DNA of 64,000 nt from Bacteroidales bacterium (GCA_024709145.1 JANJXG010000035.1:1-64000); one strand, 5' to 3'. Shown: positions 35,852 to 44,228, counted from the first letter of the stretch. A program made the numbers and translations. Notes: generated by a model not told the origin, from the letters alone.

Positions 35852-36445
35852 ATGAACAGGTTAAATTTCTTTATTGCGCTTTTCTTTTTTTCTGTTGCCG
35901 CTTCAGGACAAACGGTTTTCAAGATTAATCAATACAACATCCTGCATGGCAGCACATTTATGCCTGTTTTTACACTTTATTCAGGCCATTCATTCAATGA
36001 TCAATGGGGTTTTTCTGCCTATTTTTATGTCAACGGAACCAAAGGAAGCAGTTGGGGTGAGGGCTTGGCAGGCCCAAGCTGGAAACCGGCTAAAGGATTA
36101 ACACTGAGTTTATTGGCTGGTTTTCAAACCAATGAAGATCAGTTATTCCGCTTTTCTCCACTCATAATTTACAACAACAGGCAGTTTTCTTCCTTTGCCT
36201 CTTTTGAAGTGGGAGGCAAACGGCACAGATGGGATGTGATGGCTTTTTGGCTGAAGGATTCCTGGAAAGTGGGTGCCGAACTCATCAGATTTTATCAGCT
36301 TTATGCTGCAGGGCCAAGAGTTGAGTTCAGTTTTTTAAAGAATCAACCTTTGACCGTCTTTCTGAGCGGTTTGTGGGATTGGAAAAACAGCAAACCGGCC
36401 TGGATGTTTGGTCTCTACACCAGTTTTTCTTCCTTAAAAAAGTAA
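35852..36445 (+). CDS. Small outer-membrane beta-barrel protein
   Basis: 197 residues with signal peptide MNRLNFFIALFFFSVAASGQ and alternating amphipathic strands rich in Trp, Tyr and Phe (FNDQWGFSAYFYVNG, LTLSLLAGFQTNED, RWDVMAFWLKDSWKVG, LTVFLSGLWDWKNS, WMFGLYTSF). This is compatible with a 10-12 strand barrel in the outer membrane. I do not recognise a named family. It begins 1 nt after the kinase gene and closes the operon. It may be the surface partner or pore of the system. Confidence 0.65.
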   Translation: MNRLNFFIALFFFSVAASGQTVFKINQYNILHGSTFMPVFTLYSGHSFNDQWGFSAYFYVNGTKGSSWGEGLAGPSWKPAKGLTLSLLAGFQTNEDQLFRFSPLIIYNNRQFSSFASFEVGGKRHRWDVMAFWLKDSWKVGAELIRFYQLYAAGPRVEFSFLKNQPLTVFLSGLWDWKNSKPAWMFGLYTSFSSLKK

Positions 36446-36467
36446 AATAATCTTCTCGTTCCAATAC

Positions 36468-37322
36468 CTACATCGAGGAACCACCCATTGTAAAATCCTT
36501 GGCGTGAATACTTAAAACCGGAACAGGGGAATGGTTTACCATTTGCTGAGCATACGGCCCCAGCCACAAATTAGCTGTCGTAATTTCCTGTTCATCCATG
36601 ATGCTGATCAGGTTGGCATTTACCCTGATTGCATACTCGATGGTTGAGTCGGTTAAATTGTCGGCAATTATTTCAATTACTTTGAAATCAACCTGGTTTT
36701 CAGCAAGGTAGATTTTAACTTGGTTGACATATTCTCTTACCGTTTCTTTTATCTCTTCAACATCGGCAGAAAAGAGCGCCAGAATATGTATTTCAGCGCC
36801 GAAATATTTCGCCAGTAAGGCTGTCATCGGAACTTTTTGTCGACTTTCGATGGTATTGTCGATAGGCATCACGATGATTTTGATGCTTCTACTAATATCT
36901 ACACCACCCCGAATGGTGATAACAGGTCGGTCGGTGGCACTCACAATCCTGTTGGCATTGCTGCCAATCCAGAATTCTTCGAAACCAGAAGAGCCATGTG
37001 TTCCAATAATGATCAGAAAAGCATCCAACTCGTTGGCAACCCTTACTATCTCCTCATAAATCTTTCCCTTTCGGATTTGATACGAAAGTTTTGATCCCAG
37101 AAGAGATGGCTGATACCTGGCAACCAATTGCTCAAACCTTCTGACGACTTCGCCTGTAATGTTTGCAGGATCAACCTTATAAATTTCTTTGTCGTTTGCC
37201 GGACGATTAACCCAGACCATACAAATATCAGCTGCTGCTCTGTTAGCTATAGAGATGGCGTGCTCAAGGGCGTTGATTGAGCAATCGCTAAAGTCGATGC
37301 CCGATAAGATGACTTTATTCAT
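36468..37322 (-). CDS. Tandem universal stress protein (UspA) domain protein
   Basis: 284 residues with two UspA domains. The first has the ATP-binding loop IGTHGSSGFEEFWIGSNANRI, the G-x2-G-x9-G-S pattern. The second ends LWLGPYAQQMVNHSPVPVL, where the first Gly pair is lost. Usp proteins bind ATP and affect survival in stress, usually in the cytoplasm. The opening VILSGIDFSDCSINALEHAISIA is typical. The first codons overlap the SPOR gene by 8 nt. Last gene of a three-gene operon flanked by a second Usp. Confidence 0.88.
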   Translation of the reverse strand: MNKVILSGIDFSDCSINALEHAISIANRAAADICMVWVNRPANDKEIYKVDPANITGEVVRRFEQLVARYQPSLLGSKLSYQIRKGKIYEEIVRVANELDAFLIIIGTHGSSGFEEFWIGSNANRIVSATDRPVITIRGGVDISRSIKIIVMPIDNTIESRQKVPMTALLAKYFGAEIHILALFSADVEEIKETVREYVNQVKIYLAENQVDFKVIEIIADNLTDSTIEYAIRVNANLISIMDEQEITTANLWLGPYAQQMVNHSPVPVLSIHAKDFTMGGSSM

Positions 37323-37767
37323 ACTCAGAAGTTTTTAAGGGTAAATTAATCGCGGGTGGCTCTATGTTTTCCTTGATAATGAAGGCTTTATTAAAAGTGA
37401 TTTGAATAAGGCGCAATTGATTTTCTGCCTCCAGTCGTGTTCGGAAATTGCCTGCCCTCACACGGTAGTATGGCTGCCCGAAGCTGAGGTAGGTAGGTAT
37501 TTCGGGAAATGAAGCCTCAAACTGCGCGATTGCCTCTTGTGCGTGGCTTACTGCCTGGTTACCCGATTCCATAAAAATCTGTATCCTGAAACCCTCGATT
37601 TTATTAAGTGAGGGAGTCCGGCTTGTAATTTCGAGCAGGCTGTCAACCAAAGGCGATTGAATGATTTCTAGACCTGATGTTGTTTGGGCTGAAACTTTAC
37701 AGCCATTGAATGCCGTAAAAAGCAGGGCAGTCAAAAGGATTAATATAGGTTGCTTTGTGCTGTTCAT
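37315..37767 (-). CDS. SPOR-domain protein
   Basis: 150 residues. Hydrophobic N-terminus (PILILLTALLFTAFNGCKVS), which may be a lipoprotein signal with Cys23 although the lipobox is not ideal. The C-terminal half is a SPOR domain: GFRIQIFMESGNQAVSHAQ, PTYLSFGQPYYRVRAGNFRT, RLEAENQLRLI. SPOR domains bind denuded peptidoglycan glycan strands at division sites. It sits between two usp genes, 8 nt downstream of one and overlapping the other, an odd pairing of a periplasmic wall-binding protein with cytoplasmic stress proteins. Confidence 0.85.
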   Translation of the reverse strand: MNSTKQPILILLTALLFTAFNGCKVSAQTTSGLEIIQSPLVDSLLEITSRTPSLNKIEGFRIQIFMESGNQAVSHAQEAIAQFEASFPEIPTYLSFGQPYYRVRAGNFRTRLEAENQLRLIQITFNKAFIIKENIEPPAINLPLKTSEYE

Positions 37768-37775
37768 CAGCGTTT

Positions 37776-38606
37776 TTATTCGTGTATTTGTGATTGCAGG
37801 CTTAATATTGGTATAAACGAATGATTGATCAATTGTTGTGCATACGGACCAAGAAAAATTCCACCTGAAGTGCCTCCTTGTTCGGTCATCATCATAATCA
37901 TATCAGCATCAACAGTTTTCGCGTAATCTAAAAGACCTGTTACCAGCTTGTCTGCTTCAAGTTCTTCCAGAACGTACTGCACACCTTGCTGTTGAAGCAT
38001 TTTAATGGCCTCATCGGCATAAGATTTCATTCTGTGCCTGATCACCCCAATCGGACTGTTATAAACGATCACCAGATGAATTGTTGCCTGACAGATGGAA
38101 GCAAGCCGGGCAGCAAATGGTAGCTTTTGTTTGGTTTCAGGTGTGCTGTCGATGGGAAGAAGGATGTTCTTTATTTGCTCTTTAACTTGATAATCACCCC
38201 TTAATGTGATCACCGGACAGGGTGAGTTGGTTACGATGCGGTAAGCATTGCTTCCTATCCAATATTGTTCAAACCCACTCACACCGTGAGTTCCGGCAAA
38301 AACAATATCGGCTTCCACCATGCGGGCTGCAGTGGCGACTTCGGTGTAAACCTTCCCTTTTCGCAAAATCAGATTGATTTTTCCCATGTGCAAAGTTGCC
38401 TCGTATTTGGGAATGATTTCTTCGAACAATTTCTTTGTCTCAATCCGAAGATTCTGATCGATATTCAAGACGTTATCGGGGGTACTGCTGCTGTCAACCC
38501 AAACCAGACTGAGGTCGGCTCCCGTCTTATTGGCCATCATAATGGCATACTCAAGCGTTTTCAACGCATTCTTTGAGAAGTCGAAGGCTACCAGAAAATG
38601 TTTCAT
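37776..38606 (-). CDS. Tandem universal stress protein (UspA) domain protein
   Basis: 276 residues, two UspA domains, paralogous to the third gene of this operon (shared GTHGVSGFEQYWIGSNAYRIV and FLGPYAQQLINHSFIPILSLQ). The first domain keeps the G-x2-G-x9-G-S ATP loop, the second is degenerate, exactly as in its paralogue, so the pair arose by gene duplication after domain fusion. First gene of the operon. I saw no consensus -7 box in the 165 nt before it. Confidence 0.88.
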   Translation of the reverse strand: MKHFLVAFDFSKNALKTLEYAIMMANKTGADLSLVWVDSSSTPDNVLNIDQNLRIETKKLFEEIIPKYEATLHMGKINLILRKGKVYTEVATAARMVEADIVFAGTHGVSGFEQYWIGSNAYRIVTNSPCPVITLRGDYQVKEQIKNILLPIDSTPETKQKLPFAARLASICQATIHLVIVYNSPIGVIRHRMKSYADEAIKMLQQQGVQYVLEELEADKLVTGLLDYAKTVDADMIMMMTEQGGTSGGIFLGPYAQQLINHSFIPILSLQSQIHE

Positions 38607-38714
38607 AACCGTTTCGTTATTTGGTTCTTCGATTCAGAGATTTTTCATTTTTACTGATGTTCGTCATTCCGAATCCGTTGCTAATTTACGTCTTTTTTGA
38701 AGAAAAGCAAAGTC

Positions 38715-38749
38715 TTTGGACGCTTATCGGTGCCTTTTGAGTACATTTG
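38715..38749 (+). promoter_or_regulatory. Promoter of ruvB
   Basis: TTTG (38715-38718), 23-nt spacer, TACATTTG (38742-38749), ending 22 nt before the ATG. The -7 box is exact; the spacing is slightly long. Confidence 0.5.
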
Positions 38750-38771
38750 TTTTGTGATGTGAGTTTAATAT

Positions 38772-39800
38772 ATGAACGAAAACCTTGATGCCCAAAGCGA
38801 TAAGCTCAGCAAAGCGGAGAAAGAGCTCGAAAATGTGTTGCGACCCGATGCCTTTTCAAGTTTTGCCGGACAGGATCATGTGGTCGATAATCTGCGCATT
38901 TTCGTCAAAGCAGCTGTTCAGCGTGGCGAAGCCCTCGATCATGTACTTCTTCATGGTCCTCCAGGCCTGGGAAAAACGACCCTTTCGCATATCATTGCCA
39001 ATGAGTTGGGCGTAAACCTTAAACTCACTTCAGGTCCTGTGCTTGATAAGCCGGGCGACCTGGCAGGATTGCTTACCAATCTCGAAACCAACGATGTACT
39101 GTTTATTGATGAAATTCACAGGCTCAGTCCGGTGGTGGAAGAATACCTCTATTCAGCGATGGAGGATTTTAAAATTGATATCATGATCGAAACCGGACCC
39201 AATGCGCGTTCAGTCCAGATTGCCCTCAACCATTTCACCCTTATTGGTGCCACAACACGAAGTGGTTTGCTTACTTCACCACTTCGGTCGAGGTTTGGTA
39301 TTACATCCCGTTTGGAGTATTATCATGCTGACGTGCTGGCAGGAATCGTCAAACGTTCGGCAGGAATTCTTCGGGTTCCCATTGAAAATCAGGCTGCTTA
39401 TGAAATAGCCCGCCGAAGTCGTGGCACACCCCGAATTGCCAACCTGCTTCTTCGAAGGGTCCGCGATTTCGCCCAGATCAAGGGAAACGGAACCATCGAT
39501 ATGGACATTGCCCGTTTTGCTCTCGAAGCCCTGCACGTCGACCAGCATGGGTTGGACGAAATGGACAACAGAATTCTGGCAGCTATTATTGATAAATTTA
39601 AAGGCGGCCCGGTGGGCATTACAACCATCGCAACGGCAGTAGGTGAAGAGGGGGGTACAATTGAAGAGGTGTACGAACCTTTTTTAATCCAGGAAGGCTA
39701 TCTGATGCGCACACCACGCGGGCGGGAAGCCACCGCCCTTGCTTATCAACACCTTGGAAGAACAAAATATTCCAGTCAGGGAAATTTGTTTGAAGGTTGA
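38772..39800 (+). CDS. ruvB: Holliday junction branch-migration helicase RuvB
   Basis: AAA+ motor that with RuvA drives branch migration of Holliday junctions in recombination repair. 342 residues, full length. Walker [17 protein letters not shown], Walker [13 protein letters not shown], sensor and Arg-finger region [19 protein letters not shown], sensor 2 [19 protein letters not shown], and the C-terminal winged helix ([22 protein letters not shown]). The substrate-contact segment [11 protein letters not shown] is also present. ruvA and ruvC are not in the window, so the operon is dispersed as is usual in this phylum. Confidence 0.97.
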   Translation: MNENLDAQSDKLSKAEKELENVLRPDAFSSFAGQDHVVDNLRIFVKAAVQRGEALDHVLLHGPPGLGKTTLSHIIANELGVNLKLTSGPVLDKPGDLAGLLTNLETNDVLFIDEIHRLSPVVEEYLYSAMEDFKIDIMIETGPNARSVQIALNHFTLIGATTRSGLLTSPLRSRFGITSRLEYYHADVLAGIVKRSAGILRVPIENQAAYEIARRSRGTPRIANLLLRRVRDFAQIKGNGTIDMDIARFALEALHVDQHGLDEMDNRILAAIIDKFKGGPVGITTIATAVGEEGGTIEEVYEPFLIQEGYLMRTPRGREATALAYQHLGRTKYSSQGNLFEG

Positions 39801-39851
39801 AAGGACTTAACTTAACTTTCAGATTGTCAATTTTATATGTTCGTAACCCAT

Positions 39852-40475
39852 CTAAAACTGATAGAGCAATCCAATCGTAATGGCATCATTGAAAGCACCA
39901 AATTTGCTTCCATAACGACGGACATTTAGTGGCACACTGTTTTTTCTTATCGATTGTATTGAATTAAGACTGCGTAGCGAAGCCACCCAGTGCTTATTCA
40001 ATATATATTGTATTCCAATCACGCTGCCCAGGTTCATTTTTTTCCAAACCTCTCCCTGCTCGTTGGGTAGGTTATTGATCTTCTCAATCTGACCAGCCAG
40101 AAAATCAAAACTGACCCCCAATTCAACTACAACTGGCTGAAGACGATACTGTAGTACGAGCGGTAACTCAATGTAGTTTAGTCTCAAAAGATAAGATGTT
40201 TGATCCGGATCGTTCACAGTGGGTTGCTGCGATGATCCTTTTTGGATATAGGCAAGATCCATTTGGGCACTGATGTTTGAACCAAAGCCATAACGGACAA
40301 ATGCGCCCACGTTCACGCCTGCTTTATGAAAGCCTGAATAGCCGTCGCCTGCAACTTGTGATACGACAAGGCTGGCTTTAAGCCCTCCATCAAAAGATTG
40401 ACCATGACCTGTATAGGCACAAAAGGTAAAAAAAAGCAGCAGAAAATGAGTTGATTTTATCATTTGTGTTGTCAT
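39852..40475 (-). CDS. Outer-membrane beta-barrel protein (PorT-like, OMP_b-brl_2 type)
   Basis: About 207 residues. ATG 40475 or 40463 both precede a signal peptide ending near GHGQS. The mature part follows the Bacteroidota PorT-like barrel pattern: GLKASLVVSQVAGDGYSGFHKAGVNVGAFVRYGF, MDLAYIQKGSSQQP, LRLNYIELPLVLQYRL, VELGVSFDFLAGQIE, and terminal DAITIGLLYQF with C-terminal Phe. The function is unknown; such proteins are widespread and many are structural or assembly factors. It lies 20 nt downstream of the helical-repeat gene and is probably the third gene of that operon. Confidence 0.82.
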   Translation of the reverse strand: MTTQMIKSTHFLLLFFTFCAYTGHGQSFDGGLKASLVVSQVAGDGYSGFHKAGVNVGAFVRYGFGSNISAQMDLAYIQKGSSQQPTVNDPDQTSYLLRLNYIELPLVLQYRLQPVVVELGVSFDFLAGQIEKINNLPNEQGEVWKKMNLGSVIGIQYILNKHWVASLRSLNSIQSIRKNSVPLNVRRYGSKFGAFNDAITIGLLYQF

Positions 40476-40495
40476 CAAGTATTGAATTATATTTT

Positions 40496-40894
40496 TTAGA
40501 ATTGTTTTTTATGGTAGTCAAAAGTCTGGTTTTCACGATAAAACCTGATTCTTATTGCCAAATGGATAAAAATACCAAGTTGTTGTTGTTCCAGCCATTC
40601 GATTGACTCAACCTTTTCGTTCACAGCTCCGGCAAAGTGAAACAGGATGGTGTATCCATGTTTCAGGAGCCATTGCATCGCTGCGGTCTGTTTATCAATC
40701 GCGCCATCAAGAGCTGCCAGATGAAAAAACCTGTGATGCATCAGCCAGCCAAAAGCCGTTTCACTTCCCTTAATGGCACTGCTAAGCGCAGCGATCTCGG
40801 GGAAACCATTTTCAAGCAGCCATTGGTGAAAATGTTCATTCTCACCGAAGGTTTCTCCGAAAGCCATCCATATTTCAACGGGATATTGATGCAT
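40496..40894 (-). CDS. Small protein of 25-residue helical repeats
   Basis: 132 residues, no signal peptide. Residues 22-112 contain about four units of 25 residues with the pattern WLxxxGxxxxxALxxAIxxxxxA: QWLLENGFPEIAALSSAIKG, GWLMHHRFFHLAALDGAIDK, QWLLKHGYTILFHFAGAVNE and EWLEQQQLGIFIHLA. Spacing suggests paired short helices, somewhat like ankyrin or Sel1 solenoids, so a protein-binding role is plausible. I do not recognise a named family. It begins 11 nt after the radical SAM gene, so it is likely in the same transcript. Confidence 0.6.
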   Translation of the reverse strand: MHQYPVEIWMAFGETFGENEHFHQWLLENGFPEIAALSSAIKGSETAFGWLMHHRFFHLAALDGAIDKQTAAMQWLLKHGYTILFHFAGAVNEKVESIEWLEQQQLGIFIHLAIRIRFYRENQTFDYHKKQF

Positions 40895-40905
40895 TATACA
40901 GTAAT

Positions 40906-41661
40906 TCAGGCAAATACCTCGGTTATAAATCCGGCTTTTCTGGCTTCACCGGCAATTTTTTCTAACTCCTCCAGGCTGATTTTTTCTAAACCTTCGGCCG
41001 GTGTGTCTCGTTCGATGGCATAAACCATCACTTTGCCAGGACTGATTTGTTGCAGACGGCTTACCCAGGCAGCCACTTCTTCGGGTTTAGTATTGTCAAT
41101 TTCTTTACCCCTGTGGCTGCCTCTCAGAAAAAGACTTTGAATAATCAATTGACCATTAAAGGATTGCAGCTGTTTTATATAAGTTTCAAGACTAAATGCT
41201 TTAGCCGGCATATTGATGGCGCTGATCACTTCTTCGGTTCCACCGTCAAGCTTCATGAGGCAATAATCGGCTTGAAGCAAGGCATCAACAACAGCCCTTT
41301 TGTGCAACATGCTTCCATTGCTGAGCACACTCACTTTTGCATTGGGGGCAAAAGCGTCTCGTAGCGCAAGTGTCTCCTGCATAATCTCAGGAAAGGACGG
41401 ATGCAGCGTGGGTTCGCCATTTCCCGCAAAGGTAAGACTGTCAGGTTCATTATCGGTACCTTGCAAGGCTTTCAGTTTTTCTTTCAGAGCGGTCGAAAAG
41501 GTGGTGGTGTCCGGAAGCCGGTTCTCTTCCGAATGCTGATTATCTGTCCAGCCACACTCGCAATAAATGCAATTGAAACTGCAAACTTTCCGATGGGTAG
41601 GCAACAGATTAATACCCAATGAAACACCAAGCCGCCTGCTGTACACCGGACCGAAAATCAT
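40906..41661 (-). CDS. Radical SAM Fe-S protein (COG0731-like)
   Basis: About 251 residues. MIFGPVYSRRLGVSLGINLLP precedes CSFNCIYCECG, the CxxxCxxC cluster that binds the SAM-cleaving 4Fe-4S centre. Further blocks are LTFAGNGEPTLHP (the GGE-like motif), VSVLSNGSML, CLMKLDGGTEEV and IIQSLFLRGSHRGKEIDN. The family of GPVxSRRLGxSLGIN proteins has no settled reaction. ATG 41661 is preferred to ATG 41685 because the -7 box at 41699-41706 would leave only a few nucleotides of leader for the longer form. First gene of an operon with the repeat protein and the barrel. Confidence 0.82.
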   Translation of the reverse strand: MIFGPVYSRRLGVSLGINLLPTHRKVCSFNCIYCECGWTDNQHSEENRLPDTTTFSTALKEKLKALQGTDNEPDSLTFAGNGEPTLHPSFPEIMQETLALRDAFAPNAKVSVLSNGSMLHKRAVVDALLQADYCLMKLDGGTEEVISAINMPAKAFSLETYIKQLQSFNGQLIIQSLFLRGSHRGKEIDNTKPEEVAAWVSRLQQISPGKVMVYAIERDTPAEGLEKISLEELEKIAGEARKAGFITEVFA

Positions 41662-41698
41662 CTCGTCGAACAAGAAAACACCCATGATTTTTTTATGA

Positions 41699-41706
41699 CA
41701 AAAATA
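41699..41706 (-). promoter_or_regulatory. -7 box (TATTTTTG) of the radical SAM operon
   Basis: Exact consensus on the minus strand. Transcription should begin near 41692, about 30 nt before the ATG at 41661. Confidence 0.45.
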
Positions 41707-41878
41707 GTCAAAAACTAGCTGATGCTTCTTAAGTCGTTCCTTAACACCCCCCCCTCAAGTGATTGAATGATCAGCACGGTGGCTGAATGGCTGTTTCAAC
41801 CCCTTGACTTAGCTCAAACACGCCTTATTTAGCTTGTTAAATCGGGTACTTAATTCGGGAATATCCAACATAATTCCT

Positions 41879-41886
41879 TATTTTTG
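41879..41886 (+). promoter_or_regulatory. -7 box (TATTTTTG) for the polyprenyl synthase gene
   Basis: Exact consensus, 53 nt before the ATG at 41940. The leader contains a hairpin at 41895-41920. Confidence 0.45.
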
Positions 41887-41894
41887 CCGTGAAA

Positions 41895-41920
41895 AGCGAT
41901 CATTTTCGATGAAAATCGCT
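41895..41920 (+). promoter_or_regulatory. 5'-leader hairpin of the polyprenyl synthase gene
   Basis: AGCGAT (41895-41900) pairs with ATCGCT (41915-41920). Inside, TTTC (41904-41907) pairs with GAAA (41911-41914) around a GAT loop, leaving a 3-nt bulge on the left. It lies wholly between the -7 box and the start codon. Confidence 0.4.
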
Positions 41921-41939
41921 TCGCTGCTTTGCACCATTT

Positions 41940-42914
41940 ATGGCCGAAATTGATCTTATTAAGGAACCCATCAAAGAAGACCTGAAACGTTTTGAAAAGG
42001 TTTTCCGCGATGCCATGCGGTCGCGCATTCCATTGCTCGACAAGGTGACTCAATACATCACCCGAACCAAAGGAAAACAGATGCGACCAATGTTTGTCCT
42101 ACTTTCGGCTGCCATCACCGGACAAATCAATGAAAGCACCTATCGTGCAGCCACCTTGATTGAGCTGCTTCACACCGCCACGCTTGTTCACGACGATGTG
42201 GTGGACGACTCCAATGAGCGACGAGGGTTCTTCTCTATCAACGCGTTGTGGAAGAATAAGATAGCTGTTCTGGTTGGCGACTACCTCTTGTCGCAGGGCA
42301 TGATGTTATCGCTCGAGAACAATGACTTTGAATTGCTGCGAATTGTATCCGGTGCAGTGAAAGAAATGAGCGAAGGGGAATTGCTCCAAATCGAAAAAGC
42401 CAGAAGACTTGATGTTGAAGAGAAGGTTTATTTTGAGATAATCGAAAAAAAAACAGCTTCACTGATAGCTTCATGCTGTGCCGTTGGTGCCGCTTCGGCA
42501 GGCGCAGAGCAGGATGTTATCGAAAAGATGAAGCAGTTCGGAATTTGTGTTGGCATCGCATTTCAGATTAAAGATGATATTTTCGACTTTGAGGATTCGC
42601 GGAGTATTGGTAAGCCCACCGGTATCGACATTAAAGAGCGGAAAATGACCTTACCATTAATCTATCTGCTCAACAAAAGCTCGCGGTCAGAGAAAAGAAT
42701 GATTATCAACCTGGTAAAAAACCACCACGACAACCCTAAAAAGGTTCGCGAGCTTGTTGAGATGGTCCGGCAGTCAGGAGGCATGGAATATGCTGCTGCA
42801 AAAATGCAGGATTATATCACCCAGGCCCTTGATATCCTGAATACTTTGCCTGCGGGAAAGCCCACCGAAGCCATGAAACGCCTGGTGGATTACAGCATCA
42901 ATCGTGAGAAATAG
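41940..42914 (+). CDS. Trans-polyprenyl diphosphate synthase (octaprenyl/solanesyl type)
   Basis: Condenses isopentenyl diphosphate units onto an allylic primer to make the long prenyl chain of menaquinone. 324 residues, full length. First aspartate-rich motif LVHDDVVDDSNERRG, second QIKDDIFDFEDS, with KGKQMRPMFVLLSAA and GLLLI-region equivalents between. Chain length is not readable with certainty, but the N-terminus IKEPIKEDLKRFEK and length fit IspB-like synthases. The window's carotenoid genes would need a GGPP synthase; this enzyme is probably not that. Confidence 0.9.
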   Translation: MAEIDLIKEPIKEDLKRFEKVFRDAMRSRIPLLDKVTQYITRTKGKQMRPMFVLLSAAITGQINESTYRAATLIELLHTATLVHDDVVDDSNERRGFFSINALWKNKIAVLVGDYLLSQGMMLSLENNDFELLRIVSGAVKEMSEGELLQIEKARRLDVEEKVYFEIIEKKTASLIASCCAVGAASAGAEQDVIEKMKQFGICVGIAFQIKDDIFDFEDSRSIGKPTGIDIKERKMTLPLIYLLNKSSRSEKRMIINLVKNHHDNPKKVRELVEMVRQSGGMEYAAAKMQDYITQALDILNTLPAGKPTEAMKRLVDYSINREK

Positions 42915-42961
42915 GCTTTGATACCCTCTTCAGCTCAATTGTATAACCTAATTTTTTAGTC

Positions 42962-42992
42962 AAAAAAAAACACCGCAGCAAAGCACGGTGTT
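42962..42992 (-). terminator. Terminator of trxB
   Basis: On the minus strand AACACCG pairs with CGGTGTT around a short loop, followed by a run of nine T. In plus coordinates the arms are 42986-42992 and 42969-42975. Confidence 0.85.
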
Positions 42993-43013
42993 CTTAAAGA
43001 TCTTACAGGTGTA

Positions 43014-43973
43014 TTAAATATCCTGTTGCGCCGCCATAAAACGCTCGGCTTCCAAAGCGGCCATGCAGCCGGTTCCTGCCGCTGTGATGGCCTGGCGGAA
43101 AACTTTATCCTGAACATCACCGCAGGCAAAAATGCCTGGAATATTTGTGGCCGTTGAATCAGCCTTGGTTTTGATATAACCTGTTTCATCCATATCTATC
43201 ACGCCTTCAAAAAGTTCGCTGTTTGGCTTATGGCCAATAGCAACAAAAAAGCCCTCGATGTCAATTACCTTTTCTTCATGGGTCAGGTTGTTGATCAAAA
43301 CTGCACCTTTCAAAGTTTTCATAAAGCCGGTTTCTGTTCCAAAGAGTTCTTTAGTCGAGTGATTCCAAAGCACCTCAATGTTTGGTGTGTTGAGTACCCT
43401 GTTTTGCATGGCTTTGGAAGCCCTGAGTTCGTCCCGGCGCACAATAAGGTAAACTTTTTTGCAAAGCTTGGCAAGGTAGGTAGCTTCTTCAGCAGCTGTG
43501 TCGCCACCACCAACCACGGCCACATCTTTTCCTTTGTAAAAGAATCCATCGCAGGTGGCACAGGCAGAAACACCGCCTCCCTTGAATTTTTCTTCCGATT
43601 CCAAGCCAAGGTATTTTGCTGTTGCACCTGTGGCGATGATAATCGTTTCAGCGAGGAGCTCACGTCCTTCGTCGTCTTTTACCCTGAAAGGTCTGGCGCT
43701 GGTGTCAACTTCAACAATACTGCCCCAGCGGGTGTCGGTGCCAAACCTTTCGGCTTGCTCTTTCAACTGTTCCATCATTTCCGGCCCTGTGATTCCTTGA
43801 GGATAACCCGGGAAATTTTCAACCTCGGTTGTTGTTGTTAATTGCCCACCAGGTTGGATACCTTGATAAATGACAGGTTTCAGATCGGCACGGGCGGCAT
43901 AAATCGCTGCTGTGTAACCTGCTGGTCCCGATCCGATGATCAGACATTCAATATGTTCCATCTTATTGCTCAT
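43014..43973 (-). CDS. trxB: Thioredoxin-disulfide reductase
   Basis: Flavoprotein passing electrons from NADPH to thioredoxin. 319 residues, full length. FAD site LIIGSGPAGYTAAIYAARA, redox-active pair Cys138-Ala-Thr-Cys141 followed by DGFFYKGK, NADPH site VAVVGGGDTAAEEATYLAKL with VRRDELRA, and the FAD-binding C-terminus IPGIFACGDVQDKVFRQAITAAGTG. The low-molecular-weight bacterial type. Monocistronic, with a -7 box at 44050-44057 and its own terminator. Confidence 0.96.
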   Translation of the reverse strand: MSNKMEHIECLIIGSGPAGYTAAIYAARADLKPVIYQGIQPGGQLTTTTEVENFPGYPQGITGPEMMEQLKEQAERFGTDTRWGSIVEVDTSARPFRVKDDEGRELLAETIIIATGATAKYLGLESEEKFKGGGVSACATCDGFFYKGKDVAVVGGGDTAAEEATYLAKLCKKVYLIVRRDELRASKAMQNRVLNTPNIEVLWNHSTKELFGTETGFMKTLKGAVLINNLTHEEKVIDIEGFFVAIGHKPNSELFEGVIDMDETGYIKTKADSTATNIPGIFACGDVQDKVFRQAITAAGTGCMAALEAERFMAAQQDI

Positions 43974-44049
43974 GATTATTGGGTTTTGATTTGAATGATT
44001 GCTGATTCACGAAAATGATGCCAAAATCAATCATTTTACCTTCTGTCAG

Positions 44050-44057
44050 CAAATATA
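44050..44057 (-). promoter_or_regulatory. -7 box (TATATTTG) for trxB
   Basis: Exact TAnnTTTG on the minus strand; it gives a leader of about 70 nt to the ATG at 43973. Confidence 0.45.
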
Positions 44058-44182
44058 GAAATAATTAACTCATGCGACTGCCAGCCTGTCGCTAATGTTA
44101 TGGTGATTCTAAAGCGATTTAAACCCTGGTGGCAGTTTTGGCAGCATTATAGGGAGGCTCATTCAAACCGGGGTGAAAAAAT

Positions 44183-44213
44183 TTTGCATCAAAGATGAAA
44201 ATGTGTACTTTTG
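44183..44213 (+). promoter_or_regulatory. Promoter of the tRNA-Pro gene
   Basis: TTTG (44183-44186), 19-nt spacer, TACTTTTG (44206-44213), the cleanest Bacteroidota housekeeping promoter in the window. It ends 15 nt before the tRNA. Confidence 0.75.
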
Positions 44214-44228
44214 CACCGCAAATACTAT

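Noticed and set aside
41940-42914. GGPP synthase supplying the carotenoid cluster
   Set aside because: It is 9 kb from the cluster, and its sequence fits long-chain quinone prenyl synthases better. Product length cannot be read with confidence.
43230-43841. 203-codon open frame on the plus strand within trxB
   Set aside because: Antisense shadow of trxB; composition and lack of motifs do not support a gene.
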